64,000 bases of DNA. Source: Ponticaulis koreensis DSM 19734. GTDB lineage: Bacteria > Pseudomonadota > Alphaproteobacteria > Caulobacterales > Hyphomonadaceae. A model generated the notes under the pieces. That model saw only the letters and a list, made by a program, of their open reading frames with translations, searched no databases and was not told the DNA's origin. The translations under genes and the position numbers were made by a program. Location: NCBI RefSeq assembly GCF_000420665.1, contig NZ_ATVJ01000001.1, positions 806,001 to 870,000 of the forward strand, in the 5' to 3' direction. Positions 33,384 through 44,338 of the stretch are shown piece after piece (position 1 is the stretch's first letter; each line of letters begins with the position of its first letter).

Positions 33384-34463
33384 TTATTCTGAATGGGTGT
33401 AATCCAGCACCATCAGAAGCGTCTTCTGGCGGGCCGAAAAATTATTATCTGAAACGATGACGATGCGGTCCGTCGTCGGCGATACGGGCTGAACCGCAAT
33501 ACCCTCAAAATTATCGACTGTGACGTCTGAGCCGATCATGGCGAGGCGTTCCATCTCACCAATGGTGCCGTCCTCGGTGACCGCGCTTACGCCAATCGCG
33601 ATACGGTTGCCGCGGATCGGATCGTAAGACCGGAAGAGTGAATAAAGCCGGTCTGTTTCTCCGCTGATATAGTCCGCGCCGACAAGAAGCGTGAGTTCCG
33701 GTGCAGCGAGGCGCTGGGATACGCTACCATCAATCCCGTTGAAGATACCAATCGGCGCGCCATCTAGTTGACGGGCTTCAACACCAATAACGAGTTCACC
33801 CGTTTCGCGGATGGCCAGAGCTTCCATGCCCTGATTTTCGTCGACCGTGCCGATCTCGCCAAAATCGCCTGACCAGAAATCAGTGACGAGTGCGCCGCGC
33901 GCATTTGCGCCGCAGCCTTCAATATCATAGCCGAGCACGCGATGGCCGCGTTCAAAGCTGATGAAGAGGGTTTCACCATTCCAGGCGACACCTTCAGAAT
34001 CTGCATAGGTTTTACCATCCAGAGGCTGACCGTCCGCGCCGCGAAGGCTCGTCATATAGGCGTGGTCAGCTGGCTGGAGCATATCGCCTGTTACATCAAT
34101 CCAGATGAGAGACCCGTCATCGCTGACAATGATCAGCGTGTCATCATCCAGAAAATCCATGCCGGAGAGGCCGCCAAAGCGTGGATCATCGCTATTCAGT
34201 TCATAAAGGGCGACAGGCGCGAGCGGCGCATAATAGCTCGATACATCTTCGGACGGATCTTCTGTCCAGCTATGCGTCGTGACTGTCAGTCCGATCCGTT
34301 CCGGTAAGACAAACGGCACATCATCAGGGCAGGAAACTGCGCTGACATTGCTCATGAGCGTGAGTGGGCCGAGCGCGTCCGGTTGCTGCGGCGGTTCGCT
34401 GGATACGCAGCCAGCAGCGATGATCGCTGCGCCGGAGACGAGAAGCCGGTTAACCGCGCGCAC
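33384..34463 (-). CDS. phytase-like/esterase-like lipoprotein
   Basis: A 359-residue lipoprotein with the beta-propeller-like 'esterase-like activity of phytase' pattern ([39 protein letters not shown]). The reading frame is open to 34580. The GTG at 34463 is chosen because it has GAGG 9 bp upstream and begins a clean signal peptide ending in IIAAGC (Cys 19). It then overlaps the end of cobT by 14 bp. The substrate is unknown. Confidence 0.8.
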   Translation of the reverse strand: MRAVNRLLVSGAAIIAAGCVSSEPPQQPDALGPLTLMSNVSAVSCPDDVPFVLPERIGLTVTTHSWTEDPSEDVSSYYAPLAPVALYELNSDDPRFGGLSGMDFLDDDTLIIVSDDGSLIWIDVTGDMLQPADHAYMTSLRGADGQPLDGKTYADSEGVAWNGETLFISFERGHRVLGYDIEGCGANARGALVTDFWSGDFGEIGTVDENQGMEALAIRETGELVIGVEARQLDGAPIGIFNGIDGSVSQRLAAPELTLLVGADYISGETDRLYSLFRSYDPIRGNRIAIGVSAVTEDGTIGEMERLAMIGSDVTVDNFEGIAVQPVSPTTDRIVIVSDNNFSARQKTLLMVLDYTHSE

Positions 34464-36390
34464 TGCGGGCAACCTCACGCAGATCAGCTGAACGAAGGCC
34501 GGTTCCAGGCTTGTTCTTGGGAGCCTTTGGAGCCTGATCCTGATTAGCGCGGCCACCATCTTCATCAAAGAGAGAGGCAAGCTGCTCGGTCATAGCGCCG
34601 CCAAGCTGTTCGGCATCCACGATTGTCACAGCGCGCTTGTAATAGCGGGTGACATCGTGGCCGATACCGATTGCGATCAGCTCCACGTCGGACTTGTTCT
34701 CGATATGGTCGATCACTTCGCGCAGATGGCGTTCCAGATAATTGCCGACATTCACTGACAGCGTGGAATCATCAACCGGCGCGCCGTCAGAGATAACCAT
34801 CATGATACGGCGTTGCTCCGGGCGACCGAGCAGGCGCTCATGTGCCCAGATCAGCGCTTCGCCGTCGATATTCTCTTTCAGCAGGCCTTCGCGCATCATC
34901 AGGCCAAGATTGCGTCGTGCACGGCGAAGCGGCACGTCAGCAGCCTTGTAGACGATGTGGCGCAGATCATTAAGGCGACCCGGGCCCGGCGGTTTTCCAG
35001 CATTCACCCAGTCCTCGCGGGAGAGGCCGCCTTTCCAAGCGCGTGTCGTGAAGCCGAGAATTTCGACTTTCACGCCGCAGCGTTCCAGTGTGCGGGCAAG
35101 GATATCGGCGCAAAGCGCGGCAACCATGATCGGGCGACCACGCATGGAGCCTGAATTATCCATCAGCAGCGTCACGACCGTATCGCGGAAATTGGAATCG
35201 TCTTCCTGTTTGAATGACAAAGGCGAGGTCGGGTCGGTGATCACGCGTGTCAGCCGGGCTGTATCCAGAACGCCTTCTTCCAGATCGAACGTCCAGCTGC
35301 GGTTCTGCTGCGCCATCAGGCGACGCTGAAGCTTGTTTGCCAGACGCGATACCGCGCCCTGAAGACCGGAAAGCTGCTGATCGAGATAAGCCCGCAGGCG
35401 GGTCAGTTCTTCCGGATCGCACAGCGTGTCGGCATGAACTGTCTCGTCATGCTCGGTTGTGAAGACCTTATAGCGTGCCTCATCGCGGCCGTCTGATTGC
35501 TGGAAGTTCGGACGCATTGGCTGGGTGCCATCGTCTACGTCTTCCGGCTCGTCACCGGATTCGGCATCAACTTCGGTTTCCAGAGTGACATTGGCGTCCT
35601 CTTCAGAATCCATATCCGCTTCTGTGGAATCGACAGACTCCATAGACGTGCCCATGCTCTCTTCAGACTGGTCGCCGTCATCCTCACCCTGCTGAGTGGT
35701 GGAGTCTTCTTCTTCGGTGCTCTCTTCGTCTTCAGAGTCGAACTCTTCGCCGTCTGTCATGTCTGCGGCGGTCAGATCGCGGATCATTTGTTTGACGATT
35801 TTCGCAAACGCATCCTGATCGCCGAGGGCATCCGTCAGTGCTTCGAAATTGTTTCCGGCGGCAGATTCGACATCCGCGCGGTAAAGATCAGCAATGGCTT
35901 TGGCATTGGGCGGAAGCTCACGGCCTGTCAGCTTCTCGCGGAGCAGAAACTCAACAGCATCCGATATTGGCGCCATTTCACGGCTGGTGAGGCGTGTATA
36001 GCCAGCGCGTTCGCAGCGATCGACCAGCTTGGCATCAAGATTTCGCGCAACACCGGCCATATGGGCCGCGCCGATGGATTCCACACGAGCGCGTTCTGCT
36101 GCCTCAAACAGGGAGCGCGCTTCAGTGGTTTTCGGTGCATTGCGCATATGCGCGTCTTCATCATGGTGAGCGAGGCGTAGTGCTTCGGCGTCTGCTTCAC
36201 CGCGAATACGCGCGGCGACTTCCGGATCAATCGATCGCGGAGGCGTCTTGATCAGGATTTTCTTACCGTTCGTCGACGTGCCATCAGGCGTGAAGTTCAC
36301 CTCGACTTCATCGGTCGCGCTCATCGCCTTTGTGGTGATGCCCAGCGCTTCTTTGAAGAGCTCGTCCGGTTTGATTTTATCGCGTGCCAT
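34450..36390 (-). CDS. cobT: CobT, cobaltochelatase subunit
   Basis: The MIDAS-type subunit that works with the AAA+ subunit CobS and with CobN to insert cobalt in aerobic cobalamin synthesis. The 646 residues consist of an N-terminal CobT region, a very acidic middle (about 225-300, rich in Glu, Asp and Ser) and a C-terminal VWA domain with the metal site DNSGSMRG. The ATG at 36390 matches the usual start ([12 protein letters not shown]), although no ribosome site is evident. A GTG at 36459 is an alternative. No cobN lies in the window. Confidence 0.93.
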   Translation of the reverse strand: MARDKIKPDELFKEALGITTKAMSATDEVEVNFTPDGTSTNGKKILIKTPPRSIDPEVAARIRGEADAEALRLAHHDEDAHMRNAPKTTEARSLFEAAERARVESIGAAHMAGVARNLDAKLVDRCERAGYTRLTSREMAPISDAVEFLLREKLTGRELPPNAKAIADLYRADVESAAGNNFEALTDALGDQDAFAKIVKQMIRDLTAADMTDGEEFDSEDEESTEEEDSTTQQGEDDGDQSEESMGTSMESVDSTEADMDSEEDANVTLETEVDAESGDEPEDVDDGTQPMRPNFQQSDGRDEARYKVFTTEHDETVHADTLCDPEELTRLRAYLDQQLSGLQGAVSRLANKLQRRLMAQQNRSWTFDLEEGVLDTARLTRVITDPTSPLSFKQEDDSNFRDTVVTLLMDNSGSMRGRPIMVAALCADILARTLERCGVKVEILGFTTRAWKGGLSREDWVNAGKPPGPGRLNDLRHIVYKAADVPLRRARRNLGLMMREGLLKENIDGEALIWAHERLLGRPEQRRIMMVISDGAPVDDSTLSVNVGNYLERHLREVIDHIENKSDVELIAIGIGHDVTRYYKRAVTIVDAEQLGGAMTEQLASLFDEDGGRANQDQAPKAPKNKPGTGLRSADLREVARSARG

Positions 36391-36520
36391 AGGGGAGATA
36401 TAGACCCCTTGGTCCGGCTTGCGAAGCTTTGATTGAACACCGTGCTGGCCAGATTCCACGTTTTATAGTGAATTGAAGCCGAAGGCAGGAATCAGCCGCG
36501 GCTTTTTTTGGGGGAACACA

Positions 36521-37576
36521 GTGCGTCAGACCAATCGATATGACCTTTTAAGGTTTGTTTTTGCTGCGATTGTTTTTGGCTGCCATGTGATCGTTCTGCC
36601 CGGCTTCGGCATCTCGCCAGAGATGGAGTATTTCTTCCTTGAGACGCTTGGCCGCGTCGCGATTCAGGGCTTTTTCGTGATTTCCGGCGCGCTGGTTCTG
36701 GGGTCGTTAGAGCGTAGCTCGTCTGTCGCCAGCTATGCTGCCAAACGCACGCGGCGCCTCTATCCGGCGTATTTCGTGATTGTGATGACCTGCGCGATTG
36801 CCGCGCTCATCCTGGTGCCGGCAGCCCGCGAAGACCTTGCGACGACGGCGAAATATATCGGGTACAATCTCATCTTCCTGAATTTCCTTCAGCCGGACCT
36901 GCCGGGTGTGTTTGAAGGTCAGCGTTTCACCGCAGTGAATGGCGCGCTCTGGACGGTGAAGATCGAGGTCATGTTCTACATGGTATTGCCGATCCTCGTC
37001 TGGATGTTGAACCGTCTCGGCAAATTCCGATTTGTTCTGCTCGGCCTGATCTACATCGCCTCTGAAGTCTGGCGTATCGGGCTGGAGCATTATGGCATGA
37101 CGAATGGATCTGGCATTATTGTCCAGTTGAGCCGTCAGCTTCCGGGGCAGATGAGCTTTTTCGTTGCCGGGATGCTGCTCTGGGAATTCAGAGATATTGC
37201 GCGCAAACGCTGGGCAATCGTTGCGCTCATTGGCGTTGTTGGCCTCGTTGCATCCTATCTGCCCGCGCTTGAGCCGATCCGCGCGCTGACGCTGGCATGC
37301 CTGATTGCGGCGATTGCCTTGTCACCGGGGCCTGAGCTTAATGCAGCCCGTTTCGGTGACTTTTCTTACGGCATGTATGGCGCGCATTTCCCGGTCACGC
37401 AGACGGTTATCGCGCTAGGCCTGTTCCAGACGTCTATGGCGCTTGGCTATGTCGTCTCAGCGATTGCGACGATGATAGCCGCCATCCTTCTCTGGAACTT
37501 TGTTGAGAAGCCATTCCTGCATAAGGGGAACTGGTATCTCAAAAAGTCCAAAGAGGATGAGCAGACCGCCAGTTAG
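36521..37576 (+). CDS. acyltransferase family 3 membrane protein
   Basis: A 351-residue membrane acyltransferase of the OafA/NodX type, which acylates surface sugars. It starts with RYDLLRFVFAAIVFGCH, where the family's catalytic-type His lies in the first membrane segment. About ten hydrophobic segments and a final NFVEKPF motif follow. The frame is open to a TTG at 36473. The GTG at 36521 is preferred because GGGGGAA precedes it and the family homology begins there. It separates cobT from cobS and is on the opposite strand. Confidence 0.88.
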   Translation: MRQTNRYDLLRFVFAAIVFGCHVIVLPGFGISPEMEYFFLETLGRVAIQGFFVISGALVLGSLERSSSVASYAAKRTRRLYPAYFVIVMTCAIAALILVPAAREDLATTAKYIGYNLIFLNFLQPDLPGVFEGQRFTAVNGALWTVKIEVMFYMVLPILVWMLNRLGKFRFVLLGLIYIASEVWRIGLEHYGMTNGSGIIVQLSRQLPGQMSFFVAGMLLWEFRDIARKRWAIVALIGVVGLVASYLPALEPIRALTLACLIAAIALSPGPELNAARFGDFSYGMYGAHFPVTQTVIALGLFQTSMALGYVVSAIATMIAAILLWNFVEKPFLHKGNWYLKKSKEDEQTAS

Positions 37577-38397
37577 CGGCCTTTGAACTCGGGTTTGCGC
37601 TTTTCAAGGAACGCGCGAATGCCTTCGACATAGTCTTCAGTCGCGGCGAGTTTTGGCTGGACTTCAGCTTCCATGTCTAGCTGGGCGTGAATGTCCTGCG
37701 TAGATGCAGCGTCAAACAGGCGGCGCACTTCCGGATAAGCTTTGGTCGGGCCGTTTGCGAGACGGGTAGCCACGGCCGAGACTTCTGTATCGAGCGCGTC
37801 ATCGGCAACGCATTTCCAGATCAGGCCTTCTTTTTCCGCATCTTCCGCACTCATCTTGTCGCCGAAAAAGGCCGCAGCCATAGCTTTGGCCCGGCCCATA
37901 GCGCGTGGGGCATGCCAGCTTGCGCCGACATCCGGTACAAGACCCAGCTGGTTGGTGAAGACGAGAATGAATTTGGCGCTTTCGGCTGCGATGGTGAGGT
38001 CTGCTGCCAGAGCGAGCCCATAGCCTGCACCCGCAGCGACGCCATTTACGCGCGCAACGGTCGGGAAAGGCAGGTTCATCAGGCGCTTGGCCACCAGGTT
38101 GAAGCCGTTATGCATGTTCTGGCGGGTAAACTCGCCGCGCTCTGCTGGCGTTTTAGGGGTGCGCGCACCCGGTTTAGGGGAAAGGTCAGCGCCAGAACAA
38201 AAACCCCTGCCTGCGCCGGTGAGGATCAGCACGCGAATATCCGGATTAAGCGCTGCGTCATTCAGATGCGCATTCAGCTCTTCTAGCATTTGCGGGCTGA
38301 GGGCGTTTAGAGTTTTCGGGTTGTTCAGCGTGAGCGTCGCAATGCCTGCATCATCGACTGAAAATAGCGTCTGCGGTTCTTTTCCTACATCGCTCAT
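37573..38397 (-). CDS. enoyl-CoA hydratase/isomerase family protein
   Basis: A crotonase-fold protein of 274 residues, acting on an enoyl-CoA or related thioester. The oxyanion-hole motif GFCSGADL and the second, GVAAGAGYGLALAAD, are intact. The catalytic-glutamate positions appear as LVPDVGASW, with Asp in place of the usual second Glu, as in PaaG-type isomerases. The ATG at 38397 has AGGGAGG upstream. It overlaps the acyltransferase by 4 bp at the 3' end. Confidence 0.9.
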   Translation of the reverse strand: MSDVGKEPQTLFSVDDAGIATLTLNNPKTLNALSPQMLEELNAHLNDAALNPDIRVLILTGAGRGFCSGADLSPKPGARTPKTPAERGEFTRQNMHNGFNLVAKRLMNLPFPTVARVNGVAAGAGYGLALAADLTIAAESAKFILVFTNQLGLVPDVGASWHAPRAMGRAKAMAAAFFGDKMSAEDAEKEGLIWKCVADDALDTEVSAVATRLANGPTKAYPEVRRLFDAASTQDIHAQLDMEAEVQPKLAATEDYVEGIRAFLEKRKPEFKGR

Positions 38398-38530
38398 GGC
38401 GTGCCTCCCTTGTATTTTCAGGAAGTGAAACACGCAGATTTTAGAGCGACAATCCGTGACGTAGCGTCGCCCGGCGAGGTTTTTTTGTTCGCCGGTGCGT
38501 TAGAAATGACAGTTCTGGAAAGGATCGCGC

Positions 38531-39514
38531 TTAAGCGACCTGAATCATAACTGCGCTCTCCGGCAGTTCCTGATCGAAGCAGCGCTGGTAGAATTCAGCA
38601 ACAGTCGGGCGCTCGAGCTCGTCACACTTATTGAGGAAGCTCACGCGGAAAGCCTGACCGATATCACCGAAGATTTCAGCGTTTTCAGCCCATGTGATCA
38701 CAGTACGCGGGCTCATAACGGTCGACAGATCGCCGTTCATGAAGGCGTTACGTGTGAGGTCCGCAAGGCGAACCATCTTATCGAGCTCTTCCTTGCTGAA
38801 GTTTGGCAGTTTGGAGCTGACAATCTCAACTTCGGCATCGTGATCGAGATAATTGAGCGTGGTCACAATAGACCAGCGGTCCATCTGACCCTGGTTGAGC
38901 TGTTGTGTGCCGTGATAGAGGCCCGTCGTGTCACCCAGACCGACAGTGTTCGTGGTGGCAAACAGGCGGAAGAACGGGTTCGGCGCGATGACGCGGTTCT
39001 GGTCGAGCAGGGTCAGGCGGCCTGAAGCCTCCAGAATACGCTGGATCACGAACATAACGTCCGGACGGCCTGCGTCATATTCGTCGAACACGATTGCGAC
39101 AGGGCGTTGAAGCGCCCACGGCAGAATGCCTTCGCGGAATTCGGTCACCTGTTGACCGTCTTTCAGAACGATTGCGTCCTTGCCAACAAGGTCGATACGG
39201 GAGACGTGGCTGTCGAGGTTTACGCGGATAAGTGGCCAGTTCAGGCGCGCAGCGACTTGCTCGATGTGCGTAGATTTACCCGTACCGTGATAGCCCTGAA
39301 CCATGACGCGGCGGTTATGCTGGAAACCAGCCAGAATCGCCATCGTGGTTTGCGGGTCGAACCGGTAATTCGGATCTTCTTCCGGCACATATTCCGTTCT
39401 GGTGGAGAAGGCGTCGACCACGAGGTCTGAATCAATGCCGAACACATCGCGCACGCTGACCTTCCGGTCAGGTGTGAGTGTTTCCAGTTCAGGCGCGTCA
39501 GTGATCACAGACAT
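38531..39514 (-). CDS. cobS: CobS, cobaltochelatase AAA+ subunit
   Basis: The ATPase partner of CobT in cobalt insertion into hydrogenobyrinate diamide. Its 327 residues include Walker [10 protein letters not shown] (about 77-85), Walker [11 protein letters not shown], the sensor [10 protein letters not shown] and the CobS-specific N-terminus ([20 protein letters not shown]). It lies downstream of the J-domain gene with a 120-bp gap that shows nothing else. It is not adjacent to cobT here, being separated from it by two unrelated genes. Confidence 0.95.
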   Translation of the reverse strand: MSVITDAPELETLTPDRKVSVRDVFGIDSDLVVDAFSTRTEYVPEEDPNYRFDPQTTMAILAGFQHNRRVMVQGYHGTGKSTHIEQVAARLNWPLIRVNLDSHVSRIDLVGKDAIVLKDGQQVTEFREGILPWALQRPVAIVFDEYDAGRPDVMFVIQRILEASGRLTLLDQNRVIAPNPFFRLFATTNTVGLGDTTGLYHGTQQLNQGQMDRWSIVTTLNYLDHDAEVEIVSSKLPNFSKEELDKMVRLADLTRNAFMNGDLSTVMSPRTVITWAENAEIFGDIGQAFRVSFLNKCDELERPTVAEFYQRCFDQELPESAVMIQVA

Positions 39515-39634
39515 ACAGCAGTTTCCTCAGATTTTCTGAAAGCAGTTCTAGCCCGCAAAGTCGGAAAGTCCATTCCCCAGCGAGGAAAATGGGCGCTATG
39601 TCTCACCGGATGAATGCGGGAAAGGGGGAAACCC

Positions 39635-40264
39635 TTAGTCGCTGCCAGTCAGGCCAGCAGCTTTCAGGGTTTTGAAGGCTTTGATCACGCGCGCAAGCTT
39701 ATGCTCGGACGAGCGGTCACCGCCATTGGCATCCGGGTGGAATTTTTTGACATATTCGGAATAGCGCTCGCGAATTTCTGTCGGCCCTGCTGTTTCCGGC
39801 AGATCGAGATCTGCAAGAGCACGGACCTGGAGACGCGTACGGCCTGTCTGCTTACGCGATGCCTTCAGTGCATTTTCATCAATGCCCTGGCTGGCCGCCC
39901 ACATGCGCGGATCACCGGAACGGAGCTTGGTCTGTGCGCCATTCGGACCGGTGCCGAATTTCCACGTTTTACGGTGACCGTAAGCGGCTTTCTCCGAGAA
40001 GGCTTTTGCCTGTGACTCGGTCATGCCGTCAAAGAAGTTCCACTTTTTATTATATTCTGCCGCGTGACGCTGACAGAAATTGTGGTGGCCACCGCCATGC
40101 TTGGGCGATTTGAAATCGCCGGTAGCATCGCAGCCCTTGTGTTCGCAGGTAACAGCTTCTGCTTCCGGCTCGGATTCAGCTGTACCAGACTTTCCTCGAC
40201 GTTTCTTGGAAGCGCCGATAGAGATGTCTTTGAACTTTGGGCGGTATTCATACGCAGATGTCAT
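39635..40264 (-). CDS. J-domain (DnaJ-like) molecular chaperone
   Basis: A 209-residue protein whose J domain is at the C-terminus (about 145-205), with the HPD motif in KKFHPDANGGDR. The N-terminal half has a CEHKGC...H-rich stretch (GGGHHNFCQRHAAEYN) that could bind zinc. This architecture is found in alphaproteobacteria beside cobS and bolA. It probably stimulates an Hsp70 ATPase on a specific client. The ATG at 40264 is preferred. It is divergent from bolA with only 38 bp between starts. Confidence 0.9.
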   Translation of the reverse strand: MTSAYEYRPKFKDISIGASKKRRGKSGTAESEPEAEAVTCEHKGCDATGDFKSPKHGGGHHNFCQRHAAEYNKKWNFFDGMTESQAKAFSEKAAYGHRKTWKFGTGPNGAQTKLRSGDPRMWAASQGIDENALKASRKQTGRTRLQVRALADLDLPETAGPTEIRERYSEYVKKFHPDANGGDRSSEHKLARVIKAFKTLKAAGLTGSD

Positions 40265-40302
40265 AAAGCGATAATGCTCCGATACGCGAAAAGAGGCAAG
40301 AA

Positions 40303-40566
40303 TTGACAAGCAGACAAAATCGAATAGAGGTGCGCCTTCGTGCCGATTTTAACCCTTCTGATCTGAAGGTGGTCGATGAATCCCATACGCATGCTGGTCA
40401 TGCCGGCGCAGGGGATGAGGGCGAATCTCATTTCTATGTGGAAATTGTGTCTGAGGCCTTCGCTGGCAAGAGCCGCGTTGAAGCTCAGCGCATGATAAAT
40501 GAAGCCCTGCGCGAGGAATTCGACACAGGGCTTCATGCATTACGTATGAAAACGAAAGCCGCTTAG
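40303..40566 (+). CDS. bolA: BolA family protein
   Basis: An 87-residue BolA-type protein, which partners monothiol glutaredoxins in iron-sulfur/iron signalling. The core LKVVDESHTHAGHAG with the following GESHFYVEIVSEAFAGKSRV is clear. Translation appears to start at a TTG (40303) with AGAGG 6 bp upstream, since no ATG exists before the conserved region. The gene ends 3 bp before the convergent dipeptidase stop. Confidence 0.93.
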   Translation: MTSRQNRIEVRLRADFNPSDLKVVDESHTHAGHAGAGDEGESHFYVEIVSEAFAGKSRVEAQRMINEALREEFDTGLHALRMKTKAA

Positions 40567-40569
40567 GCG

Positions 40570-41829
40570 TTATTCGGTTGTCGCTGCGGCCGCCAGTTCG
40601 GCCGCATGCGCTTCAGCAGCTTCCAGAACGCGAAGCGAGTTGCCGCCCATAATATTTCCGATGTCTTCCCAGCTATAGCCTTCGTCCAGAAGGCGTTGCG
40701 TGATGGCCGGATAATCAGAGACATCTTCCAGGCCAATCACGCCGCCGCCGCCATCCCAGTCCGGGCCAATGCCGACATGTTCAGGCCCGATGACGCGAAG
40801 CGCGTGGAGGAGCTGCTCCATGAAGTCTTCAAAGTCCGCGCGCTCTGGCGGGAACTGGGCGTCGACTTCGTTCCGGCGGGCGATGTAAACTTCATATTCC
40901 TCTTCCGTCATGTCTGCAGGAGAGGTTGAGAACTCGGCGCGCATGGCACGCATGGCCGCGTCACGTTCCGGGTTTTCAGGGAATTGCTTCAGATAGCTGC
41001 CAAGCGCGTTGATCTGAATAACACCGCCATGTTCTGCCAGCGTGCGCAGGCGCTCATCATCAATGTTGCGCGGGTGCATATAGATCGCGCTTGTTCCGGA
41101 GTGCGACAGGATAATCGGCGCGCCGGACAGCTCAATCAGATCGTCGAATACGTCATCAGCTGCGTGTGATCCGTCCAGCACCATGCCGAGACGGTTGGCT
41201 TCGCGAACGAGTTCTTCACCCAGTGGAGAAAGCCCGCCATAGGCCTGCTGGATGTCTGTGCCAGAATCGGCAAACTGGTTGTTGCGGAAGTGAACCGGAC
41301 CAACCATGCGCACGCCGAGATTATAGAATGTCTCAAGCAGGGAGACGTCTGTGCCCAGCGGATAGCTGTTTTCAATGCTCATCATCACGACTTTCTTGCC
41401 TTCATTGGCAATGCGTCGCGCGTCTGCGGCTGTGTCAGCCATCTCGAATTCGTCAGGGTTTGCCGCAACCATTTCACGTACGGCAACGGCGCGCATGATC
41501 GCGACATCGCGCGTCAGTTGGTAAGAGCGCTCATCCAGCGGGCCTTGCGGCGTGTAGAGCACCCACCAGCCACCGTCGAGCCCGCCTTCTTCCATACGCG
41601 GCCAGTCTACCTGAGAGTAATCCAGCGCCGCATCATGGCGCTCCATGATATCAAAGCCCGGCTGGACGAGGTTAGCAGGCGTATCAAGGTGAGTATCAAG
41701 GATGATCAGTCCCTGATGCTGTTCCATGAAATCTGGTTCTGCGGCTGGTTCCTGGCTTGTCGCTGTCTGGCAAGCCGCGAGGGCGCCTGCCGCCAGTGCG
41801 ATCATAGATACTCTCAGTTTAACACCCAT
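40570..41829 (-). CDS. membrane dipeptidase (peptidase M19) lipoprotein
   Basis: A zinc dipeptidase of the renal-dipeptidase family, 419 residues. It is exported as a lipoprotein: the signal peptide ends in LAAC (Cys 20). The HxD motif is DTHLDTP. The bridging Glu region is MMSIENSY, and later His residues are in GPVHFRNNQ and LSHSGT. The ATG at 41829 has GGGAGAG upstream. It probably trims dipeptides, possibly with D-residues, in the periplasm. Confidence 0.93.
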   Translation of the reverse strand: MGVKLRVSMIALAAGALAACQTATSQEPAAEPDFMEQHQGLIILDTHLDTPANLVQPGFDIMERHDAALDYSQVDWPRMEEGGLDGGWWVLYTPQGPLDERSYQLTRDVAIMRAVAVREMVAANPDEFEMADTAADARRIANEGKKVVMMSIENSYPLGTDVSLLETFYNLGVRMVGPVHFRNNQFADSGTDIQQAYGGLSPLGEELVREANRLGMVLDGSHAADDVFDDLIELSGAPIILSHSGTSAIYMHPRNIDDERLRTLAEHGGVIQINALGSYLKQFPENPERDAAMRAMRAEFSTSPADMTEEEYEVYIARRNEVDAQFPPERADFEDFMEQLLHALRVIGPEHVGIGPDWDGGGGVIGLEDVSDYPAITQRLLDEGYSWEDIGNIMGGNSLRVLEAAEAHAAELAAAATTE

Positions 41830-41877
41830 CAACTCTCTCCCGAACTGTTGAGTAGGGGAGATTAGAGAGATTGCGTG

Positions 41878-41895
41878 GCGCGTCCAGAGACGCGC
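41878..41895. other. hairpin between the CorC and dipeptidase genes
   Basis: GCGCGTC (41878-41884) pairs with GACGCGC (41889-41895) around CAGA. Neither side has a T-run. It may weakly separate the aroK-aroB-CorC transcript from the dipeptidase gene. Confidence 0.35.
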
Positions 41896-41960
41896 AACAC
41901 AATTGCGTGTGATGTGCGATTAGCGGGCTGGATTTAGCAATCCTGCCAAGCACTGAAGCA

Positions 41961-43220
41961 TTAAACACTTTCGTCCTGTTTCACGCGCAGGGCCGTAATC
42001 TGGTTACGGGATTTGCGCAGGATATCGAACTGATAGCCATGGAAGGAGAAACGCTGGCCAGGTTCCGGAATGGTCTGTGCCTCATGGATGACGAGGCCGG
42101 CAATCGTGACGGCTTCTTCGTCTGGCAGATTCCAGCCGAGAGCCCGGTTGATATCGCGGATGGTAACAACACCATCGACATTGACCGAGCCATCCGGTTG
42201 CTGGCGAACACCCTGAACCGGAATATCGTGCTCGTCCCGGATATCGCCGACAATCTCTTCCAGAATGTCTTCCAGCGTGATCAGGCCTTCAAGCGCGCCA
42301 TACTCATCCACCACGAGGGCGAAGTGGTTACGCTTTTTCAGGAAGGCATCGAGCTGTTCCTGAACGGTCAGCGTTTCCGGTACGAACCATGGTTCACGCA
42401 TAATGCCTGCAATATCGAGCCCTGACAGGTCGCCATGCATAGGGGCAACGGCGCGAAGCAGGTCCTTTGCGTGCAGAATACCGACAACTTCGTCTGGATT
42501 GCCGCGATAGAGCGGGATACGCGTGTGCTGGCTGGAAAGCGCTTCCATCACGATCTCACGCACCGGCGCATCGGCATCAATCATATTGATGCTTTTACGG
42601 TGGATCATCAGATCGCCGACAACGAGGTCTTTGAGGTCCAGCGCGCCGACAAGCATGTGACGGTCAGCTGTCTCCACGCCGCCTTCGGAGTGGTGCAGGT
42701 CGATCGCGCCGCGAATTTCTTCTTCCGCAGAGACCATGCCTTCATCGGTACGAATGCCGAAAATGCGCAGCGTCACGCCGACAATTGCCTGAATGACAGC
42801 AACGATCCATCCGAGCGACTTCACGAGGAAGGTCACCGGGCCGGATACGCCCATCGCCATATTGTCCGAGTTCGAAATCGCGTATGTCTTCGGCAGAACC
42901 TCTGCGAAAACGAGTACGAGCACCGTCATTACGGCGGTGGCGATTGGAACGCCCGCGTCACCGAACATCTCAAGGAAGAGAGCCGTTGCAATGGCGGATG
43001 CCAGAATGTTGACGAGGTTATTGCCCAGAAGAATGGCGCCAATCAGGCTTTCGCGATTGGCGAGCAGGCGGTTCACCCGCGCAGCGCGTGGGTCGCCATC
43101 TTTTTCAAGGCCATGCATGCGTGCACGCGACGCAGCGGTGAGTGCAGTCTCAGAGCCAGAAAAAAAGCCCGAAAGACACAGCAGGAAAATAACGGCAGCG
43201 AATGGCCACAGTGTGGTCAT
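41961..43220 (-). CDS. CNNM/CBS (HlyC/CorC) family membrane protein
   Basis: A 419-residue protein with an N-terminal DUF21/CNNM membrane domain (about 1-165, starting [20 protein letters not shown]), a pair of CBS domains (about 195-320, with [20 protein letters not shown]) and the C-terminal CorC_HlyC domain. Such proteins are linked to magnesium or cobalt efflux and resistance. The start overlaps the aroB stop by 1 bp, so it is translated from the aroK-aroB message. Confidence 0.94.
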   Translation of the reverse strand: MTTLWPFAAVIFLLCLSGFFSGSETALTAASRARMHGLEKDGDPRAARVNRLLANRESLIGAILLGNNLVNILASAIATALFLEMFGDAGVPIATAVMTVLVLVFAEVLPKTYAISNSDNMAMGVSGPVTFLVKSLGWIVAVIQAIVGVTLRIFGIRTDEGMVSAEEEIRGAIDLHHSEGGVETADRHMLVGALDLKDLVVGDLMIHRKSINMIDADAPVREIVMEALSSQHTRIPLYRGNPDEVVGILHAKDLLRAVAPMHGDLSGLDIAGIMREPWFVPETLTVQEQLDAFLKKRNHFALVVDEYGALEGLITLEDILEEIVGDIRDEHDIPVQGVRQQPDGSVNVDGVVTIRDINRALGWNLPDEEAVTIAGLVIHEAQTIPEPGQRFSFHGYQFDILRKSRNQITALRVKQDESV

Positions 43221-44338
43221 CAGAGTTTCGTCTCAGCCTCCAAGAACGCGCGGAGCGGCGCAATTTCTGCTCCTTTTTGCACAAAGGACTTACCAATCCC
43301 TTCCGCAAGGATCAAAGTTAGTGATCCCGATTCTACTTTTTTATCCTGGAACATGTGTTCCAGAAGCTCTTCAGCCTCGAAGCTGCCCGTATTGAGGGCG
43401 CTGAGGGTCGGCGCGAGGCCGGATGTCTCGAAAAGGCGTTCGGCGCGCACAACATCTTGTCCCGGGCAGATGCCCAGCTCGCGGGAATAGCGGTATGCCA
43501 TACACATGCCGGTTGCAACGGCTTCGCCATGCAGAACGCTTCCGTCAAATCCGCGCGCTTTTTCAATCGCGTGCCCGAATGTGTGACCAAGGTTCAAAAG
43601 CGCCCGTCGGCCGCGCTCGGTTTCATCCGCCGATACAACATCAGCTTTGGATTCGCAGGAGACTTTCACGGCATTCGCCAGCGCGTTTACGTCGCCAGAC
43701 AGAATATCCGGTGTGGCAATTTCCAGATGCTCGAAGAAGTCCGGGCGGTCGATCAGGCCGTATTTGATGACTTCGGCATATCCTGCGCGCCATTCGCGTG
43801 GTGGCAGGGTTTTCAGAAGCGAGATATCGGCCAGCACCAGAGCGGGCTGGTTGAACAGGCCGATAAGGTTTTTACCAAAGCTGGAATTGATTGCGGTTTT
43901 GCCGCCAACCGAGCTGTCTACCTGCGAAAGCAGCGTTGTCGGCACCTGCACAAATGGCATGCCGCGCTTCATCAGACCTGCTGCCAGACCGGCCAGATCG
44001 CCGATCACACCGCCGCCAAAGGCGATCAGCACGTCATTGCGCTCCGCCTCATGGCTGATCATCCATTCGAGAACCGACTGGAGATTGGCAAAAGATTTCG
44101 TCGCCTCACCAGCAGGCAGAATATTGGCAATCGCTTCAATGCCGCCGGTCGCAAGGTGAGATTTCAGAGCGTCGCCATGGTTGTCCCAGACATTCTCGTC
44201 CGTCAGAACGAAAACGCGGCGCGCACCATTTTTTACAATGCCGGAAAGGCGCGTGGCGATGGAGGATAAAACCTCGCCGCCAATCACAATATCATAGGAG
44301 CGATCTGCCAGATCGACACGAACCAGAGTTTCAGACAT
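43220..44338 (-). CDS. aroB: 3-dehydroquinate synthase
   Basis: Converts DAHP to 3-dehydroquinate, the second step of the shikimate pathway, using NAD and a metal. The 372 residues carry the NAD-binding FGGGVIGDLAG, then PTTLLSQVDSSVGGKTAIN, and GYAEVIKYG with a metal ligand. HTFGHAIE supplies further metal-ligand histidines. It shares one base with aroK upstream and one with the CorC gene downstream. Confidence 0.97.
   Translation of the reverse strand: MSETLVRVDLADRSYDIVIGGEVLSSIATRLSGIVKNGARRVFVLTDENVWDNHGDALKSHLATGGIEAIANILPAGEATKSFANLQSVLEWMISHEAERNDVLIAFGGGVIGDLAGLAAGLMKRGMPFVQVPTTLLSQVDSSVGGKTAINSSFGKNLIGLFNQPALVLADISLLKTLPPREWRAGYAEVIKYGLIDRPDFFEHLEIATPDILSGDVNALANAVKVSCESKADVVSADETERGRRALLNLGHTFGHAIEKARGFDGSVLHGEAVATGMCMAYRYSRELGICPGQDVVRAERLFETSGLAPTLSALNTGSFEAEELLEHMFQDKKVESGSLTLILAEGIGKSFVQKGAEIAPLRAFLEAETKL

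Noticed and set aside
38471-38495. CCGGCGA/TCGCCGG hairpin with a T-rich loop near the cobS end
   Set aside because: The T-run is in the loop, not after the stem, on either strand; not a credible terminator and no regulatory role can be argued.
42435-43490. 351-residue plus-strand open frame
   Set aside because: It is antisense to the CorC and aroB genes, both well supported; histidine- and cysteine-rich shadow composition.
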